Shown: positions 9,190 to 17,602 of the stretch, piece after piece
Position numbering within the stretch: the stretch's first letter is position 1
How the letters are laid out: every line of letters begins with the position of its first letter
NCBI RefSeq assembly: GCF_000262545.1
Contig: NZ_JH660660.1
Span: 101,500-165,499, forward strand
DNA from: Prevotella bivia DSM 20514
GTDB lineage: Bacteria > Bacteroidota > Bacteroidia > Bacteroidales > Bacteroidaceae
DNA: 64,000 bases
Direction of reading: 5' to 3'
The notes under the pieces: model-generated
What the model was told of the DNA's origin: nothing
The model's input: the letters and a program-made list of their open reading frames with translations, nothing else
Databases searched by the model: none
Translations under genes and position numbers: made by a program

Positions 9190-10068
9190 ATGAAGAAGAT
9201 AAAGTTTTTTTTGGTAGGTGCTATGTTAGCAACATTAGCATCATGTGGTACTACAGAGAAAGTGCCTCTTACAGGTAGAACCCACCGAATTGGTGTTTCT
9301 GATGCTCGAATATTGAGTTTAAGTAGTGAAGAGTATTCTAAGTTTATGGCTTCTGCAAAAAAATCTACTAACACTGCCAATACCAAAATGGTAGAACGTG
9401 TCGGGCATCGTCTGGCAACAGCTGTTGAAACCTATCTTCGTAACAATGGTTATGCTAACGAGATACAAAACTTTGTATGGGAGTTCAATCTTATTCAAGA
9501 TAAGCAAGCTAATGCTTTCTGTATGCCTGGTGGTAAGATCGTTGTTTATGAAGGTATTTTTCCTTATACGCAAAATGAGGCTAGCCTTGCAGTTGTATTA
9601 GGACATGAAATTGCTCATGCTGTGGCTAAGCATAGTGCAGAGCAATGGACAAAGCAGAATAATCAGTCTATCGGCACCAGTATTTTAGGTACAGTACTTA
9701 ATTCTACTGTCGGCAATGGAGTAGGCGATATTGCAGCTCAAGTGGCAAGTGGATATTTCTCTTTCCGTAACCTCAAGTATAGCCGTTCAGATGAAAGTGA
9801 AGCCGACTATATGGGGCTTATTTTTGCTGCTATGGCAGGTTATGATCCACAAAGTGCAGTACCTTTTTGGCAGCGTATGGCAGCAGCTACCAAAAGCAGC
9901 AGTTCTGAATTCTTTAGTGACCACCCTTCTGATGAACGCCGTATTGCCAATATTCAGAAGTGGATGCCAGAGGCTCTAAAATATTATCAAGCAGCTAAAG
10001 GCACTACTACAAAAACAACGTCTACAAAGAGTGTGAAGCGCACTACTTCTACCCGAACAAAATACTAA
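9190..10068 (+). CDS. M48 family zinc metallopeptidase, lipoprotein
   Basis: 292 aa. The N-terminus is a lipoprotein signal peptide with LASC lipobox (Cys19). The zinc site HEIAH is at 139-143, and the third ligand region SDESEADYMG is at about 200-209, as in M48B peptidases such as LoiP/BepA. These act in the periplasm on outer-membrane protein quality control. The last 25 residues are a Thr/Lys/Ser-rich tail. Monocistronic, with its own promoter and a strong bidirectional terminator after it. Confidence 0.9.
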   Translation: MKKIKFFLVGAMLATLASCGTTEKVPLTGRTHRIGVSDARILSLSSEEYSKFMASAKKSTNTANTKMVERVGHRLATAVETYLRNNGYANEIQNFVWEFNLIQDKQANAFCMPGGKIVVYEGIFPYTQNEASLAVVLGHEIAHAVAKHSAEQWTKQNNQSIGTSILGTVLNSTVGNGVGDIAAQVASGYFSFRNLKYSRSDESEADYMGLIFAAMAGYDPQSAVPFWQRMAAATKSSSSEFFSDHPSDERRIANIQKWMPEALKYYQAAKGTTTKTTSTKSVKRTTSTRTKY

Positions 10069-10111
10069 CAAAAGAGAGATACACAAGATTTCATAGTCAG
10101 CATATAAGAAG

Positions 10112-10162
10112 AGCAACTATTTTCCCTATGATGCCTGCATCAGCAAGAGGAAAATAGTTGCT
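10112..10162. terminator. Bidirectional terminator between M48 and MATE genes
   Basis: AGCAACTATTTTCC (10112-10125) pairs perfectly with GGAAAATAGTTGCT (10149-10162), followed by TTTGCTTTTT. It lies between two convergent genes. Confidence 0.85.
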
Positions 10163-10199
10163 TTTGCTTTTTGTGTATGTGTAAAAAGTGTTTCTAATG

Positions 10200-11591
10200 T
10201 TATTTGTTATCTTCTCCTTTATAATTACTGCTTGCTGTTTGTAAAGCCAAATCTTCACGCTTAAATTCTTTAAAAGTGTAGTAGATAATAGGCACTGTAG
10301 CGATAAACGAAAAAACATCGCTCACACTCTGACAAATCTCTACTCCCAACAATCCCCACATATTAGGCAAGATAATCATGAGTGGTACAAAGAAAAGTCC
10401 TTGACGAGCAGCGGCAAGGAAGTTGGCACGCCAAGGCTTTCTACAAGTTTGTGCTAGCATATTGCTTACGAGGATAAATGCGTTTAAGGGTAGACTTATC
10501 AACTGATAGCGCAACGCCACAACACCCACTTTGATTACTTCAGGATCATTGCGGAATATACCTATCACCGAACTACTAAAAAACAGTCCAAACACAGAGC
10601 AAATTACTAAAAACACAGTGCCTATCATCACGGTAAATGTAAAGGCATCGGTGAGCCGTCTATATAGTTTTGCACCATAGCAAAAACCACAAACGGGTTG
10701 GAAACCTTGACCCAATCCCACCACGACAGCAAACACAAGCATACTAATGCGTGTAACAATACTCATGGCAGCAATAGCAGAGTCGCCATAATGGCTAGCA
10801 GCTACGTTTAATGCCATGGTGGCAATACTTGCCAATCCTTGTCGCATAAGCGAAGGACTTCCACCGAGGAAAATCTCTTTTAATGCTCTTAGCGATGGCT
10901 TCATATTCTTAAAGTAGATACCGATATTCTCTCCGATGTGTGTCATATATACGAGAATACCCCACGATGCTATTTGCCCAATGATCGTAGCAAAAGCAGC
11001 TCCTCTGATACCCATTCCACAAGTGAAGATTAAGATAGGATCTAACACCACTGTTATCACTACACCTGCAATGATACCATACATAGCATAAGAGGCATTT
11101 CCTTGTAAACGCATCTGATTATTCAGCGTTAAGGAAGAGGTTACAAAGGGAGCACCTAGAAGGATAATCGACATAAACTTCAATATATAGGGCATCGTGG
11201 TAGGGGTACTACCTAAAAAATGAGCTAGCGGTATGCGAAAAATTTCTCCAAAGGCGGTGATGAGCATACCAAAGCAAAATGAGAAGAAGAAGCCCGTAGA
11301 TGCCATTATATCAGCATTTTTATGGCGTTTAGCTCCCAACTCTCTCGAGATGTAATTGCCCGAACCATGCCCAAAGAAGAAGCCCACAGCTTGAATAAAA
11401 AACATCAGTGAGAATACAATACCCACAGCAGCTGTATCTTGTGTAGTAAGCTTTCCTACAAAGTAAGTGTCGACTATATTATAAAGACCAGTAGCAAGCA
11501 TCGAGATAATAGTGGGTATAGCCATATCAATAATAACGCGGTGAAGGGGACCTTGTGTTAAGTAGGTATAATTATCTACGTTATGATGCAT
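10200..11591 (-). CDS. MATE family efflux transporter
   Basis: 463 aa with about 12 hydrophobic helices. The N-terminal LTQGPLHRVIIDMAIPTI and GLYNIVDTYFVGKL segments and the GLGQGFQPVCGFCYGAK stretch are typical of MATE (MatE) proteins, which export organic cations or drugs in exchange for Na+ or H+. It is the last gene of a minus-strand operon NfeD - SPFH - epimerase - MATE, 26 bp after the epimerase gene. Substrate not predictable. Confidence 0.88.
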   Translation of the reverse strand: MHHNVDNYTYLTQGPLHRVIIDMAIPTIISMLATGLYNIVDTYFVGKLTTQDTAAVGIVFSLMFFIQAVGFFFGHGSGNYISRELGAKRHKNADIMASTGFFFSFCFGMLITAFGEIFRIPLAHFLGSTPTTMPYILKFMSIILLGAPFVTSSLTLNNQMRLQGNASYAMYGIIAGVVITVVLDPILIFTCGMGIRGAAFATIIGQIASWGILVYMTHIGENIGIYFKNMKPSLRALKEIFLGGSPSLMRQGLASIATMALNVAASHYGDSAIAAMSIVTRISMLVFAVVVGLGQGFQPVCGFCYGAKLYRRLTDAFTFTVMIGTVFLVICSVFGLFFSSSVIGIFRNDPEVIKVGVVALRYQLISLPLNAFILVSNMLAQTCRKPWRANFLAAARQGLFFVPLMIILPNMWGLLGVEICQSVSDVFSFIATVPIIYYTFKEFKREDLALQTASSNYKGEDNK

Positions 11592-11617
11592 GGTTGTTGG
11601 CTTTATTTGTCATATAG

Positions 11618-12742
11618 TTATTTCATCTCTAGTAGTATTTGTATGATACGTTCAGCCGAGCGACCATCCCAGCGATCGGGTATGCCCGATTTTTTCCATT
11701 GATTGCTTACCATATCGCCCACCATCTTACGGAGAGTATCAGGATCTTCGCCTACTAACACATTCGATCCTACTGTTACAGTCTCAATGTGTTCGGTATA
11801 GCTGTTGAGCGTAATACATGGCACGCTATTAAAGGTGGCTTCTTCGGCTACGTTGCCCGAGTCGGTTACCACACCCATAGCATGTGCGCTGATATAGCCA
11901 AAGTCGAGGAAGCCAAATGGCGATACGATGTGGAAATTCGACAAGTCGATATTGCCCCTTTTTGCTACTTCCTTTACGATGCTAGCTGCCGTGTCGCGCA
12001 ATGGGGCTACGATAGGCGTATGTTTTCCGCCCTCTACTAAAGCTCTCAATAGTTTTTCTAACTCAATAGTTTCATTAAGTAGCTTTTTGCGATTGAGTGT
12101 AAACAAGATAAACTTACCCTCTTCAATATTTAGGTCAGCTACTTCCTTTATCTTCGACAAGCTAAGATTGCCCATCAAATCTCTGTTATTGCGGATATTA
12201 TCTATTAAGATATTACCCACCATATATACTTTCGACAATTCTGCCCCCTCTTTATTAGCAATGCTGTTATTGCTCACACCAGCAGTGAAGAGAATATCCG
12301 ACAAGCCATCAATAACCAAACGATTGATTTCCTTTGGCATCGTAATATCAAATGAGCGTGTGCCAGCAGCAATATGCACCAAAGTTAGTGCTTGCTTCTT
12401 GGTAACAATGGCTGCGGCCATAGTAGAGGCAAGGTCGTCTACAACGATGACCACATCGGTAGGATGCGATTGAAGATAAAGCTCAAACTTCGACATTACT
12501 TGTCCTGTAAGCTCATTAAGGTTTTGGCTATCAGCGCCAAGGTATATTGTTGGAGGTGCTATCTCAAGATCTTCAAAAAGCTTATCTTCTAGTGTAGGAT
12601 CGTTTTTTGTTCCTGCATAAATAAGAGAATATGCTATATTCTCATTAGCTTGCTTATTAATAACTCGAATAATAGGTGCCACCTTCATAAAGTTAGGGCG
12701 CGCACCACAAAAGATGCAGAGATTTAATGTCTTTCTTGTCAT
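11618..12742 (-). CDS. wecB: UDP-N-acetylglucosamine 2-epimerase (non-hydrolysing)
   Basis: 374 aa. Converts UDP-GlcNAc to UDP-ManNAc for surface polysaccharides. The N-terminus has the family motif GARPNFMKVAPII, and the C-terminal half has VTDSGNVAEEATF with a following TEHIETVTVGSN block that binds UDP. Length is normal. It is 8 bp behind the SPFH gene and 26 bp before the MATE gene, an unusual operon for an epimerase. A capsule or wall-glycan role is inferred from the family. Confidence 0.85.
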   Translation of the reverse strand: MTRKTLNLCIFCGARPNFMKVAPIIRVINKQANENIAYSLIYAGTKNDPTLEDKLFEDLEIAPPTIYLGADSQNLNELTGQVMSKFELYLQSHPTDVVIVVDDLASTMAAAIVTKKQALTLVHIAAGTRSFDITMPKEINRLVIDGLSDILFTAGVSNNSIANKEGAELSKVYMVGNILIDNIRNNRDLMGNLSLSKIKEVADLNIEEGKFILFTLNRKKLLNETIELEKLLRALVEGGKHTPIVAPLRDTAASIVKEVAKRGNIDLSNFHIVSPFGFLDFGYISAHAMGVVTDSGNVAEEATFNSVPCITLNSYTEHIETVTVGSNVLVGEDPDTLRKMVGDMVSNQWKKSGIPDRWDGRSAERIIQILLEMK

Positions 12743-12750
12743 GTATACTA

Positions 12751-13704
12751 TTATTTTTCTTTAAACAGATCCTTGATGCCACCGATAGAACCCATTAAGT
12801 TAGAAGCTTCAAAAGGTAGGTAAACCGTTTTCTGATTACCATTATTAGCAAGCTCGGTAAGCATCTGGATATACTTTTGTGCAATGAGGTAGTTGGCAGG
12901 GTTAGTGCTTTGACCCACTGCTTCCGTTATTTTCTGAATAGCCACAGCTTCGGCTTCTGCTTTGCGGATACGAGCTTGTGCCTGACCTTCTGCTGTTAGT
13001 ATCTTCTGCTGTTTATCAGCCTCTGCACGATTAATCATTGAAGCCTTTTCACCTTCTGATTTAAGAATAGCAGCTTGCTTCTCGCCCTCACTCGTAAGGA
13101 TCGTAGCACGCTTATTACGCTCAGCTTGCATCTGCTTCTCCATTGCTTGAAGTACGCTTTCAGGAGGGGTAATATCTTGTAGTTCTACACGGTTTACCTT
13201 AATACCCCATTTGTTGGTAGCATCGTCTAACACTGAACGCAGTTTGGTATTAATTGTATCGCGCGAGGTAAGGGTTTGGTCGAGTTCTAGCTCACCAATA
13301 ATATTACGAAGCGTAGTCTGGGTAAGCTTCTCTATAGCGTTAGGCAGATTGTTAATCTCATACACAGCCTTAAAAGGATCAACGATTTGGAAATAAAGCA
13401 GGGCATTGATCTGCATTTGGATATTATCCTTTGTAATTACGTTTTGACGATCGAAGTCATATACCTGCTCGCGTAAGTCGATCGAGCTAGTATAAGCATA
13501 TCTACCCGATCGCATTGCAACAATCTCCTTTGCATGATCAATAAAAGGAATAATAATATTGATGCCAGGCTGGAGCGTTGCATAGTATTTACCCAATCGC
13601 TCTATAATTTTTGTTTCACTTTGCGAGATAATCACCAACGATTTTTTCACAATTACAATGGCTAGTATCACTAGCGCAATGAGAATGTAAGCTGTAATTT
13701 CCAT
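12751..13704 (-). CDS. SPFH/Band 7 (stomatin-like) membrane protein
   Basis: 317 aa. An N-terminal membrane helix (about 3-22) is followed by the Band 7 domain (LGKYYATLQPGINIIIPF) and a long Ala/Glu/Lys/Gln-rich helix (about 190-265) that should form a coiled coil. It is a QmcA/stomatin-type scaffold of membrane microdomains. The upstream NfeD gene (gap 16 bp) is the classic partner of such proteins. Confidence 0.92.
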   Translation of the reverse strand: MEITAYILIALVILAIVIVKKSLVIISQSETKIIERLGKYYATLQPGINIIIPFIDHAKEIVAMRSGRYAYTSSIDLREQVYDFDRQNVITKDNIQMQINALLYFQIVDPFKAVYEINNLPNAIEKLTQTTLRNIIGELELDQTLTSRDTINTKLRSVLDDATNKWGIKVNRVELQDITPPESVLQAMEKQMQAERNKRATILTSEGEKQAAILKSEGEKASMINRAEADKQQKILTAEGQAQARIRKAEAEAVAIQKITEAVGQSTNPANYLIAQKYIQMLTELANNGNQKTVYLPFEASNLMGSIGGIKDLFKEK

Positions 13705-13720
13705 AAGAATTAATAAGTTT

Positions 13721-14185
13721 TTAGTTAATTGATAATTTTTCCACTGTTACGATGATAGAGTCGCGTGAGATGATCCTCACTTCTTGCCCATAGGCTATGG
13801 CTACACCGTCCACACTACGAGCTTTCCAGTAATCGCCATCTATCTGCACTCTACCAAAACCATTACCCTCAATAGGCTCAGTAATACGCCCCTCTCTGCC
13901 TATTAGTGCATCGGCATTGCTTACTCTATTTTTATCATGCCGATGAAAATACTTGAGCATCACAGGGCGCACGAAAATAATACTCAGCACAGAACATACC
14001 GAAAAAGTAATAATTTGAATGGTTAAGCTATCCACAAAAGGGGAGAGGAGGGCTGTAAAAATGCCACCAATAGCAAAGCACATTACAAAAAAATCGCCAC
14101 TAGTAAGTTCTAATATTAAACAAAGCAAACTTACAAGCGTCCACACTAACCAAAGATTTTGCGCAAGATAATCAAACATAGGCAT
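13721..14185 (-). CDS. NfeD family membrane protein
   Basis: 154 aa. Hydrophobic N-terminal half with about three or four helices, then a C-terminal OB-fold (GREGRITEPIEGNGFGRVQIDGDYW), the normal layout of short NfeD proteins. Such proteins work with the SPFH partner encoded next to them. First gene of the operon that continues to the MATE gene. Confidence 0.88.
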   Translation of the reverse strand: MPMFDYLAQNLWLVWTLVSLLCLILELTSGDFFVMCFAIGGIFTALLSPFVDSLTIQIITFSVCSVLSIIFVRPVMLKYFHRHDKNRVSNADALIGREGRITEPIEGNGFGRVQIDGDYWKARSVDGVAIAYGQEVRIISRDSIIVTVEKLSIN

Positions 14186-14375
14186 TATAATTAATGTTAC
14201 GATGTAAAGGTAAAGAAAAAAATGATGATGGCAAAAAAAAATGAAAAAAAACTTATCGTTTATAATAAGTTATAGCTGTATATATTAATAAATGTGCGTC
14301 TGACGAATTACATTAAATAGGTAGCAGATAAGCTTTATTTTAGTTAACCTTATCAAGAGATCTTAGTGTTATATC

Positions 14376-14415
14376 AAAAGGGACGTGGGTTTTCATCAAA
14401 ACCCACGTCCCTTTT
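14376..14415 (-). terminator. Strong perfect hairpin terminator
   Basis: The arms 14376-14393 and 14398-14415 are perfectly complementary over 18 bp (core GGGACGTGGG) with loop CATC and T-runs on both sides. It ends the lipoprotein transcript coming from 14600 before the NfeD gene. Confidence 0.85.
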
Positions 14416-14464
14416 TTATGATTGCTTCCCTATATCTATTAAAGGGATATTACCATAGCGAAAG

Positions 14465-14526
14465 AAGTGTATTAACTTTCTTCAAAAAGTACATTAACTT
14501 TTCGGGGAAAGTGAATGCACTTTTTT
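14465..14526. repeat. 22-bp-period array, AAGTnnATnnACTT type
   Basis: Three units start at 14465, 14487 and 14509, exactly 22 bp apart: AAGTGTATTAACTTTC, AAGTACATTAACTTTTC, AAGTGAATGCACTTTTTTC. Each is an imperfect palindrome. The array lies 70-130 bp downstream of the lipoprotein gene stop. Confidence 0.7.
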
Positions 14527-14599
14527 CACTACGATAAGGAGTAGTCTTTTATATCATCATTTTCTGCTCTATTTTCATCAATAAAACAATCGGGGGAGA

Positions 14600-16219
14600 C
14601 TACTCGAAGGGCTGCGCCACGATACCGTAGTAGCGGTCGATGTCGCGTATGAGCACGAAATCACTGCTGAAGGCCAGGCGGTAAGCTTCACTACTATTGC
14701 TAGGGTCAGCACTCGACGACCAGTAGGTACCGAGAGAACCGCACTCGTAAAGCTGACCGCTGTTGTAATAGCCCAACGCAGGGAGGAAGAAATACTTGCT
14801 AATCTCGCTATCATTTGGCTTGCCTGAAGTAGGATCAACTTTGTAATAATTGAAATTGAAGTTAGTAGTAGCAAGCAGATTAACACCATCAGGGGCTGCT
14901 GTTTTCATTTTAGCAGGCTGCCTGCCTTGCTCTTGAGCGATAACGCTGAGCTTCTTAAGCCAAAGACCACCAGTATAAGTCTTACCGAATGCCTCCCAAC
15001 GAGTAGTATTATCCCAATGAGGATCACCCCTCATTATGTACCAAGCCATTTCGTTAGCGTTAGGAAGCTGGCTGAAGAGAGAATTGACGGAAGCCTCGAA
15101 ATCACCGCTACCTTCGTGGTACCAACGAGAACCATCAGCATTAGACTTTGCATAATTTCCGTTTGTTGCATCATTCGTTGTTGGCTGCCAAACTTCTGTA
15201 ACAGCATTCCACTCGTGACCAGACCAATAGTTCTCCTTTGCATCCCACATATAATAATTGTGACCACTGTAAAGAGAAGGAACATCAGATGACTCTGCAA
15301 GGTCGCCGCCGTCAATAGATGCAACGTGATCGCCGTCAGAGTTTGGAGCAAGAACGCCTAAGTTGCCTGGCACACGATAGTGGGTGCCACCGTTGTAGGT
15401 GAAAGAATTGATAGTGATGGTAACATCCTTTTCAAGGTTCTTGGTAGCATTTACTACGTGATAGATTACTGATAGGCTGTGAGTACCTGGAGCGATCATC
15501 ATATAAGCACCATTGGTTGCAAGGTCTTTCTTATCGGTAGAAAGGGGGAAACCAGCATTATCGTTGTTTGGAGTAGAGAGAACGATTTCTTTTTGCTCAT
15601 TGTCCTTAATAGCTAAGCCTTGAGCAGACAAGGTATAGTTACCTGCAATGGTGTTGTCCGATTTAACGGTGATCTTGGTGAGCTTATAGTTAGCTGCTTC
15701 ACGCCCCTTTGCGAAAGGAGCAAATACGAGACAAGTAGCTTTGTGCGAGAGGTGGAAGCCAAAGGTAGCATTCGTAGAAGTATTGCCTGCTGCAATGCCT
15801 ACACCGCAGTCGCCACTCTCGCCTAGGTGGGTAGAGGTGTTAGGGAGGGTTTGCGTTTGTGCTGTAGCAATCGTTACTTGATCGGCTGAAGCGCTGTTCT
15901 TACCAGTGTAGTGTACAGTATAGCTACCTGTTTTATCGTAGCTACCTGCAAGCTGGAAGTTGTAGGTGTTCGTCTTTCCACCTTCTACCTTGTTTACACT
16001 CTTTTGCCAAGCATCGGTCTTGTCCTTTACCCAAATCTGGTCGTCATTCTCCCAGAAGAAAGCACCACCGCCATCAGTAGCCATTGAGGTACGAGTAGCT
16101 GGGTTTGTAGCTACGAAAGTGGTTAACCCGCTCGAAAGAGCATCTGTCTCATTCTGTGTACAAGCACCTAAGAGCAAGCCCATAGATGCGCACAGAGGAA
16201 CTAAAACTTTTTTGTTCAT
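14600..16219 (-). CDS. Surface lipoprotein with fimbrillin-like and FISUMP-like parts
   Basis: 539 aa. Lipoprotein signal peptide with LLGAC lipobox (Cys20). Residues about 30-300 resemble fimbrillin/Mfa-type beta domains of Bacteroidota (FVATNPATRTSMA, GGAFFWENDDQIWV, LSHKATCLVFAPFA). The C-terminal 170 residues have the FISUMP look: WEAFGKTYTGGLWLKK, FLPALGYYNSGQLYECG, GTYWSSSADP, ending IVAQPFE where related domains end in R-P-V. It is probably exported and surface exposed. A small gene lies 93 bp upstream, on the same transcript, behind a long leader with a dinucleotide tract. The ligand is unknown. Confidence 0.75.
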   Translation of the reverse strand: MNKKVLVPLCASMGLLLGACTQNETDALSSGLTTFVATNPATRTSMATDGGGAFFWENDDQIWVKDKTDAWQKSVNKVEGGKTNTYNFQLAGSYDKTGSYTVHYTGKNSASADQVTIATAQTQTLPNTSTHLGESGDCGVGIAAGNTSTNATFGFHLSHKATCLVFAPFAKGREAANYKLTKITVKSDNTIAGNYTLSAQGLAIKDNEQKEIVLSTPNNDNAGFPLSTDKKDLATNGAYMMIAPGTHSLSVIYHVVNATKNLEKDVTITINSFTYNGGTHYRVPGNLGVLAPNSDGDHVASIDGGDLAESSDVPSLYSGHNYYMWDAKENYWSGHEWNAVTEVWQPTTNDATNGNYAKSNADGSRWYHEGSGDFEASVNSLFSQLPNANEMAWYIMRGDPHWDNTTRWEAFGKTYTGGLWLKKLSVIAQEQGRQPAKMKTAAPDGVNLLATTNFNFNYYKVDPTSGKPNDSEISKYFFLPALGYYNSGQLYECGSLGTYWSSSADPSNSSEAYRLAFSSDFVLIRDIDRYYGIVAQPFE

Positions 16220-16312
16220 TGTAATTAAAAATTAATAGTTGAAAATAAAAAAAACAATTATCTCTTGTTGTTGGTATAAGCCTATACCATACAGCTTGAG
16301 TCATTTACGAAG

Positions 16313-16558
16313 CTATTCTTCCTCCTCTTTAGCAGGAAACAAGGTTGATCCCCGTGAGAAGACTGCGTTAGCTACAGGAAGATCTCCACCGTCCTTAGAA
16401 GGTTCGTGGTCTCCGTTGGCAAGACTGCCAGCCAAGATTGTATGATCGTAAGCTATCTTAAAGATGCTCACCTGTGGAGCAGTGTAAGGCAGAAGCGCTT
16501 TAGCTGAAGAATAGTCAAGCGTGTCGCTAACTGGTTTTGGAAAAGTTCTTTGGTTCAT
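16313..16558 (-). CDS. Small hypothetical protein preceding the lipoprotein
   Basis: 81 aa, no signal peptide. The central segment APQVSIFKIAYDHTILAGS resembles short Bacteroidales proteins that are often found just upstream of fimbrillin- or FISUMP-type lipoprotein genes, with a Pro-x-Val/hydrophobic block and a terminal L-x-GS. It ends in EEEE. Function unknown; the conserved placement would suggest a role in expression or export of the neighbour (inference). It is the first gene behind the leader that starts near 16978. Confidence 0.6.
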   Translation of the reverse strand: MNQRTFPKPVSDTLDYSSAKALLPYTAPQVSIFKIAYDHTILAGSLANGDHEPSKDGGDLPVANAVFSRGSTLFPAKEEEE

Positions 16559-16592
16559 TTTACTATAGAAGATTTGTTATTAAATTTCATTT

Positions 16593-16636
16593 ATATCGAA
16601 AAAGCTTAGCATTTATACCGAAAAATCTTAGCAAAA
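16593..16636. repeat. 22-bp direct repeat pair in the leader
   Basis: ATATCGAAAAAGCTTAGCA at 16593 and ATACCGAAAAATCTTAGCA at 16615 are 22 bp apart and differ at two positions. They lie just upstream of the start codon of the small gene (minus strand). Confidence 0.65.
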
Positions 16637-16689
16637 AGGTGCAATTATTTTTTCTTATTTTGCTTAAAAGCACAGCGCAAAACACACGG

Positions 16690-16729
16690 AAAAAGCCACA
16701 AAGGGAATCCTTGTGAAACCCTTTGTAGC
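16690..16729 (-). terminator. Terminator-like hairpin in the leader (possible attenuator)
   Basis: On the minus strand GCTACAAAGGG (16729-16719) pairs with CCCTTTGTGGC (16705-16695), 11 bp with one G-T pair and a 13-nt loop, followed directly by TTTTT. It lies between the promoter and the first gene, about 130 bp before the start codon, so it could stop most transcripts early. Confidence 0.55.
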
Positions 16730-16799
16730 CAATGCTTTCACGCGCGTATGCGCGCGTAGGAAAAAGTGTATATGTGGAGGTTAAACTAGACCTGGCTCT

Positions 16800-16827
16800 A
16801 GAGAGAGAGAGAGAGAGAGAGAGAGTA
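16800..16827. repeat. (AG)14 dinucleotide tract
   Basis: A pure 28-nt AG run. On the minus-strand transcript it is read as a (CU)14 tract in the 5' leader, about 150 nt after the predicted start of transcription. Long dinucleotide runs of this type change length by slippage. Confidence 0.9.
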
Positions 16828-16984
16828 CAAAATTATTTGGCACTACCAAATAATTTATGTTAAAAAAAGAAAGAATACTGGTTTTTCTTTGCAGCACAAC
16901 TTGCCCCAAAGAGTTTTTGGAGTAATACTGTAAGTTGCGATGTAAAAAAGCTGATTTCAATCCCTCTAGTTTTTAATTTGCCTC

Positions 16985-17016
16985 CAAAGGTAATAAGTAT
17001 TTTATAATCTAGCAAA
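16985..17016 (-). promoter_or_regulatory. Promoter of the small-gene/lipoprotein operon
   Basis: On the minus strand TTTG (17016-17013), 20 bp, TACCTTTG (16992-16985): a full match to the phylum consensus. Transcription would start near 16978, giving a leader of about 420 nt before the start codon at 16558. Confidence 0.75.
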
Positions 17017-17325
17017 TTTTTAAAGGAATAAAAAGACTTATATTATAAATATGTGTGCTAGAAATATAAATAGAATATAAAGTTAGTTCGCAATACCGAT
17101 GTTTTGGCATTGCTTATTTTTCGTTTGAAAAGTAAGCCTCTTTCGTCAAAAAGTAGAAACCAAACACACAAGCTCTCTTTTAGCAAGTAGAAATTAGTTG
17201 GATAGCAAACAAGCGTATAGTGAGAGTAGATAAAGTCAACTATTTTTACTTATGTCAATTATAGTAAACTTGCAAAATCAAAAAAATATCTAGTTGATTA
17301 TCAATAACTTAATATAGGAAAACTA

Positions 17326-17424
17326 AAAGATCATTGTTTAGTATGCAAAAGGTCATCTTTTATATAGCAGAAGATGACCTTTAGCTCCTCAATACATCAC
17401 GTTTTGCAATGGAAACGATGACCT
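17326..17424. repeat. 22-bp-period array, GGTCATC/GATGACC type
   Basis: Units start at 17326 (AAAGATCATT), 17348 (AAAGGTCATC), 17370 (GAAGATGACC), 17392 (ATACATCACG) and 17414 (AACGATGACC): five steps of exactly 22 bp. The second and third face each other and form a 12-bp inverted repeat (17348-17359 with 17371-17382). Confidence 0.7.
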
Positions 17425-17539
17425 ATTAATTTGTTGTTAAATATTTTCTAAGAGATAACAGAATATTATTGGAACTTAGAAACGATCTTTTTAGTTATAG
17501 TAGCCGTCTTAGCTATAATGTGTATTAATTATACAGAAA

Positions 17540-17576
17540 GAGAGAGCAGCAAAAAGATGCTTTTTGCTGCTCTCTC
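17540..17576 (-). terminator. Terminator after prfC
   Basis: GAGAGAGCAGCAAAAAG (17540-17556) and CTTTTTGCTGCTCTCTC (17560-17576) form a perfect 17-bp stem with loop ATG. It lies 27 bp after the prfC stop codon. Confidence 0.8.
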
Positions 17577-17602
17577 CCTTTTTTGTATGCTCTGTTGTTT
17601 TT

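Larger units (their letters stand above)
14186..14599. other. Intergenic region with terminator and repeat array
   Basis: No gene is visible. The region holds a perfect 18-bp terminator hairpin (14376-14415) and a three-unit 22-bp-period array (14465-14526); between 14186 and 14375 the sequence is AT-rich and should contain the NfeD promoter, which I could not place exactly. Confidence 0.6.
16559..17539. other. Long intergenic region (leader, repeats, promoter)
   Basis: About 1 kb without a credible gene. It contains a 22-bp direct pair (16593-16636), a terminator-like hairpin (16690-16729), a GC-rich 7-bp hairpin ACGCGCG-TATG-CGCGCGT (16740-16757), an (AG)14 tract (16800-16827), a minus-strand promoter (16985-17016) and a second 22-bp-period array (17326-17424). 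I see nothing in 17030-17325. Confidence 0.6.
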
